Assembly (NCBI GenBank): GCA_030278955.1
Contig: JAOANR010000003.1
Coordinates: forward strand, 31,821,227-31,885,226
DNA from: Hygrophila difformis
Lineage: Eukaryota > Streptophyta > Magnoliopsida > Lamiales > Acanthaceae
Length of the DNA stretch: 64,000 nt
Reading direction: 5' to 3'
The notes beneath the pieces are model-generated. The model saw only the letters and a program-made list of their open reading frames with translations, had not been told where the DNA came from and ran no database searches. The first letter of the stretch is position 1; each line of letters opens with the position of its first letter. Below, piece after piece: positions 53,069 to 64,000 of the stretch. The position numbers and the translations under genes were made by a program.

Positions 53069-55638
53069 TGTAACACCCCGATTTTTGGTCACCCAGGTCC
53101 GGATGTCATCGCCACACCTCCTTCGTAAGACACGGTCTCTCCGGCTTACTAAAAAGATGCAAGGCTAGGTATTTCAATATTTAAAACATTTGCAAACAGC
53201 CCATACAATATAAATTCGAAAATAATAATATCATAATGCAGCGGAAATAATATTTAAGTATAATATTGCAGCAGAAATGTAAATAAGACCGACATGGTCA
53301 AAACACGGGTTAAACAGGCCCGTTTATTCTATAGTCTAATGCAAGAATTTAATAATAAAGTTTCGCAAAATATAGTCCCCCCCCCCATGCATGAATGTGC
53401 TCATGTTTGTTCCACATACTCTGTAAGGAAAAAGGAAAAATAAACGGTTTGGTCAGCACAACTTGCTGAGTAAGTTAACACATGCATGATCGTAGGGTTT
53501 AAAAGCCATTAATTTAATATTTTCATAAAACATGATAATAAGCCATAAATAATGTAACTTAATTATCTAACCAATTTGCATAATATTTTATGGCACTAGT
53601 CAACAATACATTTAGTACAATTTAAAATGAAAGCCATAATTAACAAAGCATTTAACAATTTAACCGACAACTATAAATAATCCAATTTAATTTAAATTCC
53701 CCATTACATCCCCGATTTAGTAATTTCAAGTGTTTCACGATTTCATCGCGATCTCAACAAGTTTAGCCGGAAACCGGCAGCCGCAGCCGTATCTGCCATA
53801 TCCAGTACCACTCCGGAGCCTCGGGAAACCCATGTGGATATTCACGAGAGTGTAGGCCATGTATCTCATGCCGTTTTGGCAATATCATATCTCAATTTTC
53901 GTGCGGGGTCACCATCGTCCATAAAGGCACGAAGTGAAGCAGTTAGGGGGCACCCTGCAGAGCACTCACCCCTAATTTTAATTTATCAAGTTTGTAGGGG
54001 ATTTATTTCAAAGATTCTGACTTCACTAAATTTATTAAGAAGAGATTTCGACTCGTTTCAACCCTAAAGGCTAATTCCATCGTTTCAACAAGATTTCAAG
54101 ATTTGACTCCGGTAAACCGCTGTTTACTCTAAAATTAATTTAAAATCAGATTTAAATCCAAAAATTCTGAAAATTTACCACTGACTCGGAAACATCGAGA
54201 TGAACAACTTTCGTGTTTTAACTTTTTCAATCCAAGATACCAAAACAGGTCAAAAACGTCAATTTTCGTCACATCATTAATCTGTCCGAATTTCGTGTAC
54301 AGCAGTTCAAGATTCTCAAGATCTACCATAGCAAATCAACTCCGAACTTAACGAAATTTTACAGAGACCTTCTTAAGACATTTTTCTACAACTTTCATGT
54401 TCGACTAAAGATCTAAATCGGCGAAGAACCCTAATCAAAAACGTCATCAAGTTCAGACCTAAGTTCGGTCAAGAAATTCAAGATTCAAGTCTTAGCAGTT
54501 CGGTTTCGGGTGGATTTCATATACCACATCATCACGAAAAATTCTGAAAATTTTACAGGAGATAGATCTAAGCCTTGGAAATGTTTTTTGTGTTTTAAGT
54601 TTTCTCGTTTGAAGACTTTTAAGGGTTCGGAAAAATTGTTCAAAATCGCTGCGCCGGTAGAAATTACATGTTGACAGATTTTCGAAAGTTTTGATTAAGC
54701 TTTTAGATTTAAGTGTTTTAATTATTCCCAAAACCATGTAAGTGTCAACTTACAGATTTCTAGTCGTCCGGGAACGTCGATTTCAAAGGCGTGGCTTCCA
54801 GTCCACCGTTTATCCTCTCCGTTCGTCGAGTTCTTCGTTCTAGATCCCATTCGGGGTGTAGGAAAGAAAAAGACTAAGTTAGGGTTTCGTTTTTGAATTA
54901 AAAACGAGATGGATGAATGGATCAGACTTACCACGGCGTTGGAAGACTTCCGATCTCGTCCAAACAGTCTCTGGCTTGGTTTTGGTGCCTCCGATGACTT
55001 CCGGATCTAGGGTTTTGTGTATAGAGAGTATCGTAGGGTTTTGAAAAGTGTTCGGGGCTTCCAAGAGGTGTTATTTATAGATAGGCATGACCTAGGGACG
55101 TCCAAGGTCGGCCTTGGTGAGTCTTGAGCCGAAAGGTGTTCAACCAAAGTCGGAAAATCCGGATTCGGGCGAGTGAATCTCGCAACCGGCGAATCTGTAA
55201 AGCGTGGCACGGTCGTGGCGCGCCGTTTCCCCCTTCACCGCGCTGCCACCGCGCGGCCCTCGCCCGGACTTCGGTCCGGGCGGGTCGTGCGATCCGTCGT
55301 GCCTTTCCTCCTCTCTTTCGGACTTCTATCCCTCTATGCTCTCGGATTCCGATTTCCGGGCCATCTTCGGGTTCCAATTCCGTATCGTCATTTCCCTCGG
55401 TCTAAATTTATGTTTGGACTCGAGTTTTCGAGCCCATTGGTGTCGGGTACACGTGTAACAATTTATTTATCTTTATTTAATTCTTTTTATTTAACTAAAT
55501 TCTTTTAATTCTTTTTTAAGTTAAATTTCATTTCTCATTTCCTTATCTTTATTTATTTTATTTGTTGTATTTATTTATTTATTGTATTTATTTTATTTAT
55601 TGTATTTATTTTATGTTGGAAAATTCTCTGGTATTACA
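53069..55638 (-). repeat. 3' LTR of Tekay C (2570 bp)
   Basis: On the + strand TGTAACACCCCGATTTTTGG to CTCTGGTATTACA. Matches 61565-64000 along its length with scattered substitutions and small indels (for example the C-run at 53379). Confidence 0.9.
55072..55079 (-). promoter_or_regulatory. TATA box in the Tekay C 3' LTR
   Basis: The minus strand reads TATAAATA, conserved in position with the right LTR (63566-63573) and the non-autonomous element. Confidence 0.6.
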
Positions 55639-55654
55639 GTCTACCCTCCTTAAG
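55639..55654 (-). promoter_or_regulatory. Polypurine tract next to the Tekay C LTR
   Basis: The minus strand reads CTTAAGGAGGGTAGAC directly before TGTAATACC. It matches the tracts at 14863-14877 and 30725-30740. Confidence 0.8.
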
Positions 55655-55855
55655 AATCAACTTCGTCCTCGAAGTTGTGTTTCGGCTTTTCTCGTGCTAA
55701 GGTCTTTTGTTTGTTTTATTATTTTGTGACTGAACTTAGAATTAAAACTTCTAAGCTGCCTACGTACCCTGTGAAAGGGATCAAGCCATAACGTAGTTCA
55801 AAACAATTTGAATTTGTTTCCTTGTTTACAAAAATGCACGAAAAATGCATGGTAT

Positions 55856-55875
55856 GACATCCTCTCCCCCTTAAG
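55856..55875 (-). promoter_or_regulatory. Upstream second polypurine tract (Tekay C)
   Basis: The minus strand reads CTTAAGGGGGAGAGGATGTC, just after the pol stop. It is a cleaner purine run than the LTR-proximal one and is followed by an LTR-start-like TGTCATACC. Confidence 0.6.
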
Positions 55876-55882
55876 ATTGCAG

Positions 55883-56287
55883 TTATGTCCCCATAACTGT
55901 GTCGGTGTCGGTTTGGAACAGTGTCGGATAGCGTTCTCTCATGTCGGATTCTACCTCCCAAGTTGTCGTCTCACTTTCGTGGTTCGACCAAAGAATCTTG
56001 ATCATTTTGACGGTTTTGTTCCACGTTACTCGCTCCTTAGTGTCTATAATTCGCACTGGCACTTCTTCATAAGTCAGATCTTCATCGAGTTCGATTACTT
56101 CCGGTTGAAGTACATGTGTCGGGTCCGGCACATACTTCTTTAGTTGTGAGACATGGAAGACATTATGAACTCGATCTAGTTGTGGCGGTAAAGCCAGTCG
56201 GTAGGCTAAATTCCCGACTCGTTCTAGAATTTCATAAGGTCCTATGTATCGAGGACTCAACTTTCCTCGTTTGCCAAAGCGCATCAC
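55883..56287 (-). pseudogene. pol: Tekay C integrase C-terminus and chromodomain
   Basis: [23 protein letters not shown] (GPY/F module), HVFHVSQLKKYV, then a chromodomain of about 55 residues (EEVPVRIIDTKERV ... MIKILWSNHESETTTWEVE). It is separated from the integrase core only by one extra C on the + strand in the run 56287-56292. Stop near 55883. In intact relatives this end steers insertion to heterochromatin. Confidence 0.85.
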
Positions 56288-56804
56288 CCCCCTTCATGGG
56301 TGATATCTTTAGAATGACCCTATCTCCCACTTGAAATTCTAGGTCTCGTCGTCTCACGTCAGCGTAACTCTTCTGACGGTCCTGAGCGGCTTTCATTTTC
56401 CCTTGAATCACTTTGATTTGTTGAGCCATGTCTTCGATAAGTTGTGGTCCCACTACCACCGACTTATCGTTTTCTTCCCATCTCAACGGGCTTCGGCACC
56501 TTCGTCCATACAACGCCTCGAATGGTGCCATGCCAATGCTAGCATGGTAGCTATTATTATAAGAAAATTCGATTAAGGGTAAATGGAATTCCCAATTTCC
56601 CTTAAATTCCAACACGCATGCTCTCAGCATGTCTTCTAGTGTTTGGATTGTTCTCTCGGTTTGACCATCCGTCATCGGGTGGAATGCGGTGCTCATTTTG
56701 ATTTGAGTACCGAGAGCTTTTTGTAACTCCGTCCAAAAATGAGAGACAAACCTACTGTCTCTGTCGGAAATGATGTCATGTGGTACTCCATGTCGTCGTA
56801 CCAC
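56232..56804 (-). pseudogene. pol: Tekay C integrase catalytic core
   Basis: Same frame as the main pol ORF after the TGA at 56820-56822. [16 protein letters not shown] carries the second catalytic Asp and [14 protein letters not shown] the Glu. [26 protein letters not shown] follows. The last 20 codons (after MKG) are in the wrong frame because of the homopolymer insertion. Confidence 0.85.
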
Positions 56805-56819
56805 ATTATCAACGTAGGC

Positions 56820-59351
56820 TCAGGCCAATTGGTCCATAGTCCACATGTCCTTCATCGGGATACATATGGCTGTCTTCGTTAGCCTATCCACAATCACCCA
56901 AATCTTATTCATGCCTTTAGGTGATCGGGGTAATCCCGAGACAAAATCCATTGAGATGTTATCCCACTTCCAACTTGGAATCTCTAGTGGTTGCATCAGT
57001 CCTAAGGGTTTATGTCTCACTGCCTTAACCCTTTGGCAGGTGAGGCATTTCGCCACGAAGTCTGCCACTTCCTTTTTCATTCCCGGCCACCAATAGATCT
57101 TCTGTAGATCTTTGTAAAGCTTGTCGCCTCCGGGATGCACTGAGTATGGCGTGTTGTGCCCTTCCTCCATCAACCTTCGCTTCAACTCGGCACATTTATG
57201 GGGCACACACCATCTCCCTTTGAAGCGAATGCTTCCATCCTCGTGGACAGCAAATCCTATTGCCTTTCCCTCGGCAATATACCCCTTTATCTTTTCTAAT
57301 TTCGCGTCGCCCGGTTGGGCGAGCCTAATCTCGTCCAATATTAGAGTTTCTACGACCATTGCGTTGATCGTTTCACTCACTATGCCAGGATGCACAAGTT
57401 CCACGTCTAATCTCGCTAAATCTATGTACAATGCCGGCGGAATTACCAACGAGTTTGTCACGCGTTGGGTTTTCCGACTTAAGGCATCAGCTACCACATT
57501 CGCCTTCCCCTCGTGGTAGGATATCTCCAAATCGTACTCCTTAATAAGTTCCAACCACCTTCGCTGTCTCAAATTCAACTCCTTCTGAGTGAATATATAC
57601 TTCAAGCTCTTGTGGTCAGTGAACATTCGACTCTTCCCGCCATAAAGATAATGTCTCCATATCTTTAGAGCGAAAACGACCGCTGCCAACTCCAGGTCGT
57701 GTGTCGGATAATTCTCCTCGTGAGGTTTTAGCTGGCGTGATGCATATGCTATGACTCTCGAGTCTTGCATCAGGACACAACCTAAACCTTCCTTCGAAGC
57801 ATCGCTATAGACTTCGAAGTTACCATTCTCTGATGGTAGTGTCAATACGGGTGTGGTTGTGAGTCGTTTCTTCAGCTCTTGAAATGCTGTCTCACAAGCC
57901 TCTATCCACACGTATTTTACTCCCCTCTTCAGTAGCTGGGTCAAAGGTCGTGCGATTTTCGAAAAATCCTTCACGAACCGTCTATAATACCCGGCTAATC
58001 CAAGGAAACTCCTTATCTCGGTTTGGCTCTTGGGAGTTGCCCATTCAGTTACGGCAGAGACTTTTGCCGGATCCACTGAAACTCCATCAGCGGATACTAT
58101 ATGTCCTAGAAATGCTACCTCCTTCAACCAAAAATCGCATTTGGACAACTTGCCGTATAGCTGATTCTTTCGCAAGGTCCCTAACACTTGGTGCAAGTGC
58201 TGGGCGTGCTCCTCCTCGTTTTTCGAGTAGATCAGGATGTCATCAATGAACACCACTACACACTGATCTAACAGCTCTCGAAATACATTGTTCATGAGGT
58301 TCATGAACATGGCTGGAGCATTTGTTAACCCAAAGGATAACACTGTGAACTCGTAGTGGCCATATCGAGTTCGAATCGCCGTCTTCGGAATGTCTTTCTC
58401 GGCAATTCTCAACTGATGATACCCAGATCGTAAGTCGATCTTCGAGAATACTGAAGTTCCCTTCAGTTGATCAAATAGATCCTCTATTCTCGGCAAAGGG
58501 TATTTATTCTTGATAGTCACTTGGTTCAATCCTCGATAGTCTATGCAAAGACGTAATCCTCCGTCTTTCTTCTTAACAAATAAAACCGGTGCTCCCCAGG
58601 GGGAAGTACTCGGGCTTATGTACCCTTTTCCTAACAGCTCCTCGAGTTGGTCCTTTAACTCCTTCATTTCCAGTGGTGTCATCCGGTACGGAGCTTTTGA
58701 GACAGGCTCTGTGCCCGGGATGAGATCTATAGTGAACTCAAGATCTCTCTCAGGTGGCATTCCCGGGATGTCTTCAGGAAACACATCCGGGTATTCTCTT
58801 ACCACTGGTATGCTGTCAACCTTGTTCTCTTCCGTCTCAAGGTTATGCACGTAGCACGCATATAGCTCATACCCCTTACGCATCAAGTTACTTAGTTTGA
58901 GTGCACTAACGATTTTGTTATTCTTCTTAGGGGGCTGAGAGTAAAAGATAACTCTCTTTCCCCTACTTTTTGACAAGGTGATCTTTTGCTTTTGGCATTC
59001 GATCACCGCCTTATACTGGGATAACCAATCCATCCCCAGTATGATGTCAAAATCTCTTAAGTTAAATTCTACTAAGTTCGCGAAGAATTCAACGTTCTTT
59101 ATCACTATAGGAATTCCGTTATATCGTTTAGAGCAAGATACTACTTCTCCAGAAGGCAATTGAATTCCTAAGCTAATTCTCTCGCACTTAGGTAGATCTA
59201 ACTCAGGCACTATTCTTGATGCTATGATTGAACAACTAGCTCCAGAATCAAATAGAACTCTAAGGGGTGTATTCAAAACATGAAATGTACCTGCCATCAC
59301 TTCTCCTTGTGCAGGCACGTCCGCTTGGTTAACTACGTTGAGTCTCCCCAT
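56820..59351 (-). CDS. pol: Tekay C protease, reverse transcriptase, RNase H, integrase start
   Basis: 843 open codons. Protease: [10 protein letters not shown] near residue 35 (catalytic Asp kept) and DIILGMDWL near 101-109. RT about 245-475: [33 protein letters not shown] and [11 protein letters not shown] with catalytic Asp 370-371. RNase H about 510-625: YSDAS, HDLELA, FTDHKS and VADALS give all four acidic residues. Integrase zinc finger about 730-775 ([14 protein letters not shown]) and core start [13 protein letters not shown] after DQLA closes it; reading resumes in the same frame at 56804. Enzymatically this is the most complete pol in the window. In intact relatives gag and pol share one frame; here a frameshift near 59400 divides them. 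Confidence 0.9.
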   Translation of the reverse strand: MGRLNVVNQADVPAQGEVMAGTFHVLNTPLRVLFDSGASCSIIASRIVPELDLPKCERISLGIQLPSGEVVSCSKRYNGIPIVIKNVEFFANLVEFNLRDFDIILGMDWLSQYKAVIECQKQKITLSKSRGKRVIFYSQPPKKNNKIVSALKLSNLMRKGYELYACYVHNLETEENKVDSIPVVREYPDVFPEDIPGMPPERDLEFTIDLIPGTEPVSKAPYRMTPLEMKELKDQLEELLGKGYISPSTSPWGAPVLFVKKKDGGLRLCIDYRGLNQVTIKNKYPLPRIEDLFDQLKGTSVFSKIDLRSGYHQLRIAEKDIPKTAIRTRYGHYEFTVLSFGLTNAPAMFMNLMNNVFRELLDQCVVVFIDDILIYSKNEEEHAQHLHQVLGTLRKNQLYGKLSKCDFWLKEVAFLGHIVSADGVSVDPAKVSAVTEWATPKSQTEIRSFLGLAGYYRRFVKDFSKIARPLTQLLKRGVKYVWIEACETAFQELKKRLTTTPVLTLPSENGNFEVYSDASKEGLGCVLMQDSRVIAYASRQLKPHEENYPTHDLELAAVVFALKIWRHYLYGGKSRMFTDHKSLKYIFTQKELNLRQRRWLELIKEYDLEISYHEGKANVVADALSRKTQRVTNSLVIPPALYIDLARLDVELVHPGIVSETINAMVVETLILDEIRLAQPGDAKLEKIKGYIAEGKAIGFAVHEDGSIRFKGRWCVPHKCAELKRRLMEEGHNTPYSVHPGGDKLYKDLQKIYWWPGMKKEVADFVAKCLTCQRVKAVRHKPLGLMQPLEIPSWKWDNISMDFVSGLPRSPKGMNKIWVIVDRLTKTAICIPMKDMWTMDQLA

Positions 59352-59946
59352 AGGGCGTCCTTGATTGCCCTGCTGATTCGCATTCGGCTGCTGATTTTGC
59401 TGTTGGTTTTTGATTTTGCGGTGGCGGAGGTCGTTGGTTCTGGTTCTGATTCGGCGGCCTAAATTGGTTTTGAGGGGGTCTATACCCCTGGTTATTTCCG
59501 TTCCGCCCGTTTTGGTTCTGAGGTTGTTCCGGCCCCATGACCAAATCTTCCCTCATTGTTATATTCTCGATCCTCGTCCGGCAATCCCGACGAATGTGAC
59601 CCATTCGACCACATCGGAAGCAGGCGCCCTGTTGAGGGCATCCCCTCGCCAGATGGGGTCGTCCACATCTTAGGCAGGGTGGTACCGGTTCTTGTTGGTT
59701 AAGTCTCCTCCTATTGTTGGTTTGTTGTGGCCTATTCGACCCTCCTCGTCGCTCATTTCTGCCCGTATTGTTCTCACTCCTTGTGTCCCGGTTCCTCTTG
59801 TCTTGGGGTCCCCTGCTGGACTCCCCACTCACCCTTCTCTTCAGTTGTTGCACACGCGCTACTGCCACACCGCGGTCATACACAGCTTGCAAGTCGGGGT
59901 AGTGTACTCCCGCGATCACCTCGCGAATAGACAGGTTCAGTCCCAT
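59329..59946 (-). pseudogene. gag: Tekay C gag C-terminal half with two zinc motifs
   Basis: Continues gag after one TAG. NLSIREVIAGVHYPDLQAVYDR ends the capsid. An Arg/Gln-rich linker then leads to CLRCGRPHLARGC and CFRCGRMGHIRRDC, the same pair of Cys/His motifs as in Tekay A. A Gln/Pro/Asn-rich tail runs into a frameshift near 59400 (A-run), beyond which protease is in another frame. Confidence 0.85.
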
Positions 59947-59955
59947 CTCGAACTT

Positions 59956-60603
59956 CTATGCTTTCTCTGCATCCGTGGGTACTAGCCTTGGTTCAAACCT
60001 TACTAGCTCCTTGAAACGAGTGTAGTACTCCTGCACAGTATGGCCTCCTTGCTTCAGCGACAGGAATTCCTCATACATTGCTGATTTAGTACTCAAGGGA
60101 TAGAATCGATCCCTGAGCAGTTCCATCATTTCCGCCCATGAATAGGGCTCGTCCTCTTCAGTCAGCTTGGCTTGAATCGCCTGCCACCAGTCGTCCGCTT
60201 CGCCTCCCAAGTAGTACGAAGCGACGTGAACTCTCTCTCCTTCCGGACATTTGACTGCTCCCAGCAGCTTGTCGAAGGTTCGGATCCACTCCTCCAGTTT
60301 AGCTCGATCCTCCTCACCAGCGTAGTGGGGCGGCTGGTAAGGATTCACCATTGCCAAGTAGTTGGGGCGAGCCTGAGGCGGAGGTACCGCCGCAGCTTGC
60401 CCTTGATTGACTTGCGCATTTCCTAGCGCAACCAAAACCTCTTCTATCGTCCGAAGACGATCGCCCACATTGTTCGGTGCGGGGGCGTCCTGCGCACCTT
60501 GGGGTTGTTCCTCTACAGGTTGAGCCGGTTCCGTGACATTTGGAGGTGTTTCAGTAGTGGTTTGGGGAGCGGGTTGAGTTCTTCCTCTTCCTCTGGGTGC
60601 CAT
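59956..60603 (-). pseudogene. gag: Tekay C gag N-terminal half
   Basis: ATG at 60603 (MAPRGRGRTQP), identical in type to the Tekay A gag start; the frame extends a little upstream but this Met is the conserved one. Pro/Gln-rich N-terminus, then NYLAMVNPYQPPHYAG, LEEWIRTFDKLLGAV, ASYYLGGEADDWWQA and LLRDRFYPLSTKSAMYEEF (Retrotrans_gag). Ends in a TAG (59956-59958) that replaces a Gln codon present in Tekay A. Apart from that the capsid is complete. Confidence 0.87.
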
Positions 60604-60923
60604 TCTATTACAAATAGGGTGGATTAGGAATTGTGAAACTAACATATAGTCTTAACGATTTTAAATGTATATGTGTTTTGTAATTTCGCACGTGGTGCTT
60701 GATCGAACTAAGAAGCGCCGTACGCTTCAGTGTTTTATTTTATTTTATTTTATTTTATTTCGATTTTTTTTTGTCGGACAGGTCTGTCCAGATTTTTTTT
60801 TTCTCATTTATTATAAATAATCGGGCATTTTATTTCCTTAAAAGAAATTTTAGTACAAGCGAGAAGGTATACAAAAGTAGAAATATTTTCCTAGCAAAAT
60901 AGTATCTACTATAAATAGAATCC
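60604..60923 (-). other. Spacer between leader ORF and gag in Tekay C
   Basis: Non-coding, with a (TTTTA)n-like run at 60735-60760 and T-runs. Nothing else seen. Confidence 0.5.
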
Positions 60924-61243
60924 CTAGCGTCTCAAGACGTCCTCCGGTGGGGTAGCGGGATCCTCCTCCGGGTCTTCCTCCTCCGAACTCGGCGGCAGTA
61001 GATCGTCAAAGATGGTTCGACTTGACGTAGTGAGGTTTTGCGTAGGTTTTGCGTAGTGAGGGTTTGGACTTGACGTTTGAGTTGGTTTATGCGGTGGTGA
61101 TCCGCCTCTCTCAAGTTGCCCATATGGTGCAGATTTGCCTCCAATTGAGACATAGGATGTTTCATTTGTTCTATGGTTTGTTGGGAGTCAAAGTGATCGT
61201 TCATCATTTTGATCATCAAGTTCATCATATCTTGACTAGCCAT
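60924..61243 (-). pseudogene. Conserved pre-gag leader ORF of Tekay C
   Basis: ATG at 61243 (MASQDMMNLMIKMMNDHF). The first about 63 residues align with the Tekay A leader ORF, including SQQ, QLEAN and NLREADHHRINQL. A one-base shift in a short direct repeat (cgcaaaacct / cgcaaaacct) moves the end to another frame. There the acidic tail PPSSEEEDPEEDPATPPE is followed by TAG at 60924. It sits between primer site and gag, as in Tekay A. No known family recognised; helical with a polar N-terminal half. Both elements kept start, LREADHH core and acidic end, so a coding role in the ancestor is likely (inference). Confidence 0.6.
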
Positions 61244-61545
61244 CTAGCGCAAGCAAAAGATCTAAGTTAATATTCGCCAAGATTCTAGATTACACTTCGC
61301 CAAGATTCTAAGTTAAAAATTCGCCAAGATTCTAAGTTCTTTACATAAAAGAGATGTAATATGCAAATGCAAATGACGATCCCCCCCAAAAAATAGTTCA
61401 TGCACTATATATATATATATTTTTCCATGGGTTTTAAAATAAAAATTTTTCCATGGAAATAATACTTTAAAATTTAAAATAATAGTCAAAATATTAATAG
61501 TAGTTTAAAAATAATAATGGTTTAAAAATAATAGTTTAAAAATAG
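61244..61545 (-). other. 5' leader of Tekay C with short tandem repeats
   Basis: Three 24-25 bp copies of ttcgccaagattcta(a/g) at 61272-61340, then a (TA)n run and ccatgg words shared with the interior of the non-autonomous element. Confidence 0.6.
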
Positions 61546-61561
61546 CCGGGCTCTGATACCA
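61546..61561 (-). promoter_or_regulatory. Primer binding site of Tekay C
   Basis: The minus strand reads TGGTATCAGAGCCCGG, full match to the initiator tRNA-Met type, 3 nt from the LTR. Confidence 0.9.
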
Positions 61562-61564
61562 ACT

Positions 61565-64000
61565 TGTAACACCCCGATTTTTGGTCACCCAGGTCGGGAT
61601 GTCACCGCCACACCTCCCTAGTAAGAAACGGTTTCTCAGGCTTACTAAAGAAATGCAAGGCTAGGTATTTCAATATTTAAAACATTTGCAAACAGCCCAT
61701 ACAATATAAATTCGAAAATAAAAATATCATAATGCAGCGGAAATAATATTTAAGTATAATATTGCAGCGGAAATGTAAATAAGACCGACATGGTCAAAAC
61801 ACGGGTTAAACAGGCCCGTTTATTCTATAGTCTAATACAAGAATTTAATAATAAAGTTTCGCAAAATATAGTCCCCCCACATGCATGAACGTGCTCATGT
61901 TTGTTCCACATACTCTGTAAGTAAAAAGGAACAATAAACGGTTTGGTCACCACAACTTGCTGAGTAAGTTAACACATGCATGATATAGGGTTTAAAAGTC
62001 ATTAATTTAATATTTTCATAAAACATGATAATAAACCATAAATAATGTAACTTAATTGTCTCACCAATTTGCATAATATTTCATGGCACTAGTCAACAAT
62101 ACATTTAGTACAATTTAAAACGAAAGCCATAATTAACAAAGCATTTAACAATTTAACCGACAACTATAAATAATCCAATTTAATTTAAATTCCCCATTAC
62201 ATCCCCGATTTAGTAATTTCAAGTGTTTCACGATTTCATCGCGATCTCAACAAGTTTAGCCGGAAACCGGCGGCCGCAGCCGTATCTGCCATACCCAGTA
62301 CCACTCCGGAGCCTCGGAAAACCCATGTGGATATTCACGAGAGTGTAGGCCATGTATCTCATGCCTTTTTGGCAATATCATATCTCAATTTTCGCGCGGG
62401 GTCACCATCGTCCATAAAGGCACGAAGTGAAGCAGTTAGGGGGCACCCTGCAGAACACTCACTCTTAATTTTAATTTATCAAGTTTGTAAGGGGATTTAT
62501 TTCAAAGATTCTGACTTCACTAAATTTATTAAGAAGAGATTTCGACTCGTTTCAACCCTAAAAGCTAATTCCATCGTTTCAACAAGATTTCAAGATTTGA
62601 CTCCGGTAAACCGCTGTTTACTCTAAAATTAATTTAAAATCAGATTTAAATCCAAAAATTCTGAAACTTTACCACTGACTCGGAAAGATCGAGATGAACA
62701 ACTTTCATGTTTTAACTTTTTCAATCCAAGATACCAAAACAGGTCAAAAACGTCAATTTTTGTCACATCGTTAATCTGTCCGAATTTCGTGTACAGCAGT
62801 TCAAGATTCTCAAGATCTACCATAGCAAATCAACTCCAAACTTAACGAAATTTTACAGAGACCTTCTTAAGACATTTTTCTACAACTTTCATGTTCGTCT
62901 AAAGATCTAAATCGGCCTAGAACCCTAGTCAAAAACGTCATCAATTTCAGACCTAAGTTCTGTCAAGAAATTCAAGATTCAAATCTTAGCAGTTTGGTTT
63001 CGAGTGAATTTCATATACCACATCATCACGAAAAATTCTGAAAATTTTACAGGAGATAGATCTAAGCCTTAGGAACGTTTTTTGTGTTTTAAGTTTTCTC
63101 GTTTGAAGAATTTTAAGGGTTCGGAAAAATTGTTCAAAATCGCTGCGCCGGTAGAAATTACATGTTGACAGATTTTCGAAAGTTTTGATTAAGCTTTTAG
63201 ATTTAAGTGTTTTAATTACTCCCAAAACCATGTAAGTGTCAACTTACAGATTTCTAGTCGTCCGGGAACGTCGATTTCAGAGGCGTGACTTCCAGTCCAC
63301 CGTTTATCCTCTCCGTTCGTCGGGTTCTTCGTTCTAGATCACATTCGGGGTGTAGGAAAGAAAAAGACTAAGTTAGAGTTTCGTTTTTGAATTAAAAACG
63401 AGATGGATGAATGGAACAGACTTACCACGGCGTTGGAAGACTTCCGATTTCGTCTAAACAGTCTCTGGCTTGGTTTTGGTGCCTCCGATGACTTTCGGAT
63501 CTAGGGTTTTGTGTATATAGAGTATCGTAGAGTTTTGAAAAGTGTTTGGGGCTTTCAAGAGGTGTTATTTATAGATAGGCATGACCTAGGGACGTCCAAG
63601 GTCGGCCTTGGTGAGTCTTGAGCCAAAAGGTGTTCAACCGAAGTCGGAAAATCCGGATTCGGGCGAGTGAATCTCGCAACCGACGAATCTGTCGCGTGGC
63701 GCGGTCGTGGCGCGCCGTTTCCCCCTTCACCGCGCGGCCACCGCACGGCCCTCGCCTGGACTTCGGTCCGGACGGGTCGTGCGATCCGTCGTGCCTTTCC
63801 TCCTCTCTTTCGGACTTCTATCCCTCTATGCTCCCGGATTCCGATTTCCGGGCCATCTTTGGGTTCCTATTCCGTATCGTCATTTCCCTCGGATCTAAAT
63901 TTATGTTTGGACTCGAGTTTTCGAGCCCATTGGTGTCGGGTACACGTGTAACAATTTATTTATCTTTATTTAATTCTTTTTATTTAACTAAATTCTTTTA
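61565..64000 (-). repeat. 5' LTR of Tekay C, running off the window
   Basis: Starts TGTAACACCCCGATTTTTGG on the + strand. It aligns with 53069-55507, so about 131 bp are missing beyond the window end. TATA box at 63566-63573 on the minus strand. Confidence 0.9.

Larger units (their letters stand above)
53069..64000 (-). mobile_element. Tekay-type chromovirus C, minus strand, nearly intact
   Basis: Left (3') LTR 53069-55638, polypurine tract, chromodomain, integrase, RNase H, RT, protease, gag, leader ORF, primer site, then right (5') LTR from 61565 to beyond the window. Both LTRs are close copies. The base set before the left LTR is GAGGC; the matching target copy should lie about 135 bp past the window end. 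Coding damage is limited to a few lesions. Confidence 0.9.

Noticed and set aside
61546..61561. tRNA-Met gene
   Set aside because: Only the 3' end complement is present, next to an LTR; this is a primer binding site, not a tRNA gene. The same holds for 8604, 31691, 39577 and 50123.

Overview
The window looks like transposon-packed, probably pericentromeric, DNA from a flowering plant. It is made almost entirely of nested Ty3/gypsy LTR retrotransposons. Three observations support this: chromoviral polyproteins (gag, protease, RT, RNase H, integrase, chromodomain), primer sites complementary to initiator methionine tRNA, and a plant-only 'putative plant transposon protein' type domain. The species cannot be named from the sequence. 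No complete host gene, tRNA or rRNA gene was found. The only stretch not explained by elements is 50497-53068, which holds two weak exon-like segments.

Layout. (1) 1-7966, + strand: 3' part of a Tat/Athila-type element, with a 3' ORF, a non-coding tail and a 4.5 kb LTR, inserted in the 5' LTR of element A. (2) 7967-22218, +: Tekay-type chromovirus A, heavily broken; its 3' LTR contains a 4.7 kb solo Tat LTR (16983-21705, target duplication TGCTT). (3) 22219-24612: LINE reverse transcriptase fragment, a 23-bp/138-bp higher-order minisatellite, and AT-rich filler. (4) 24613-39900, -: Tekay-like element B, interrupted by a complete non-autonomous element (28239-34189, target duplication GCATC) and by a 2 kb LTR-like insert (about 36251-38265). 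(5) 39901-50496, -: CRM-like element D, carrying a solo Tekay LTR inside its 3' LTR and cut at its 5' LTR. (6) 50497-53068: residual low-copy-looking DNA. (7) 53069-64000, -: Tekay element C, the best preserved, with two near-identical LTRs, the right one running off the window.

Layering gives an order of events: LINE fragment, then A inside it, then Tat elements inside both LTRs of A; separately B, then its insertions and D, then a solo LTR inside D, then a deletion that removed the outer ends of D and B together. Nearly all coding regions are pseudogenes. C is one nonsense codon in gag, one in integrase and two frameshifts away from open.

Most interesting. First, every LTR family here carries arrays of short hairpins. 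Their stems vary in a compensated way, and in the two Tat LTRs the same double-hairpin layout is built from completely different sequences. Second, Tekay A and C share a small coiled-coil ORF with an acidic tail (core LREADHH) between the primer site and gag, which I do not recognise from described Tekay proteins. Third, all three Tekay-type 3' ends carry a second polypurine tract about 215-240 bp before the one in use.
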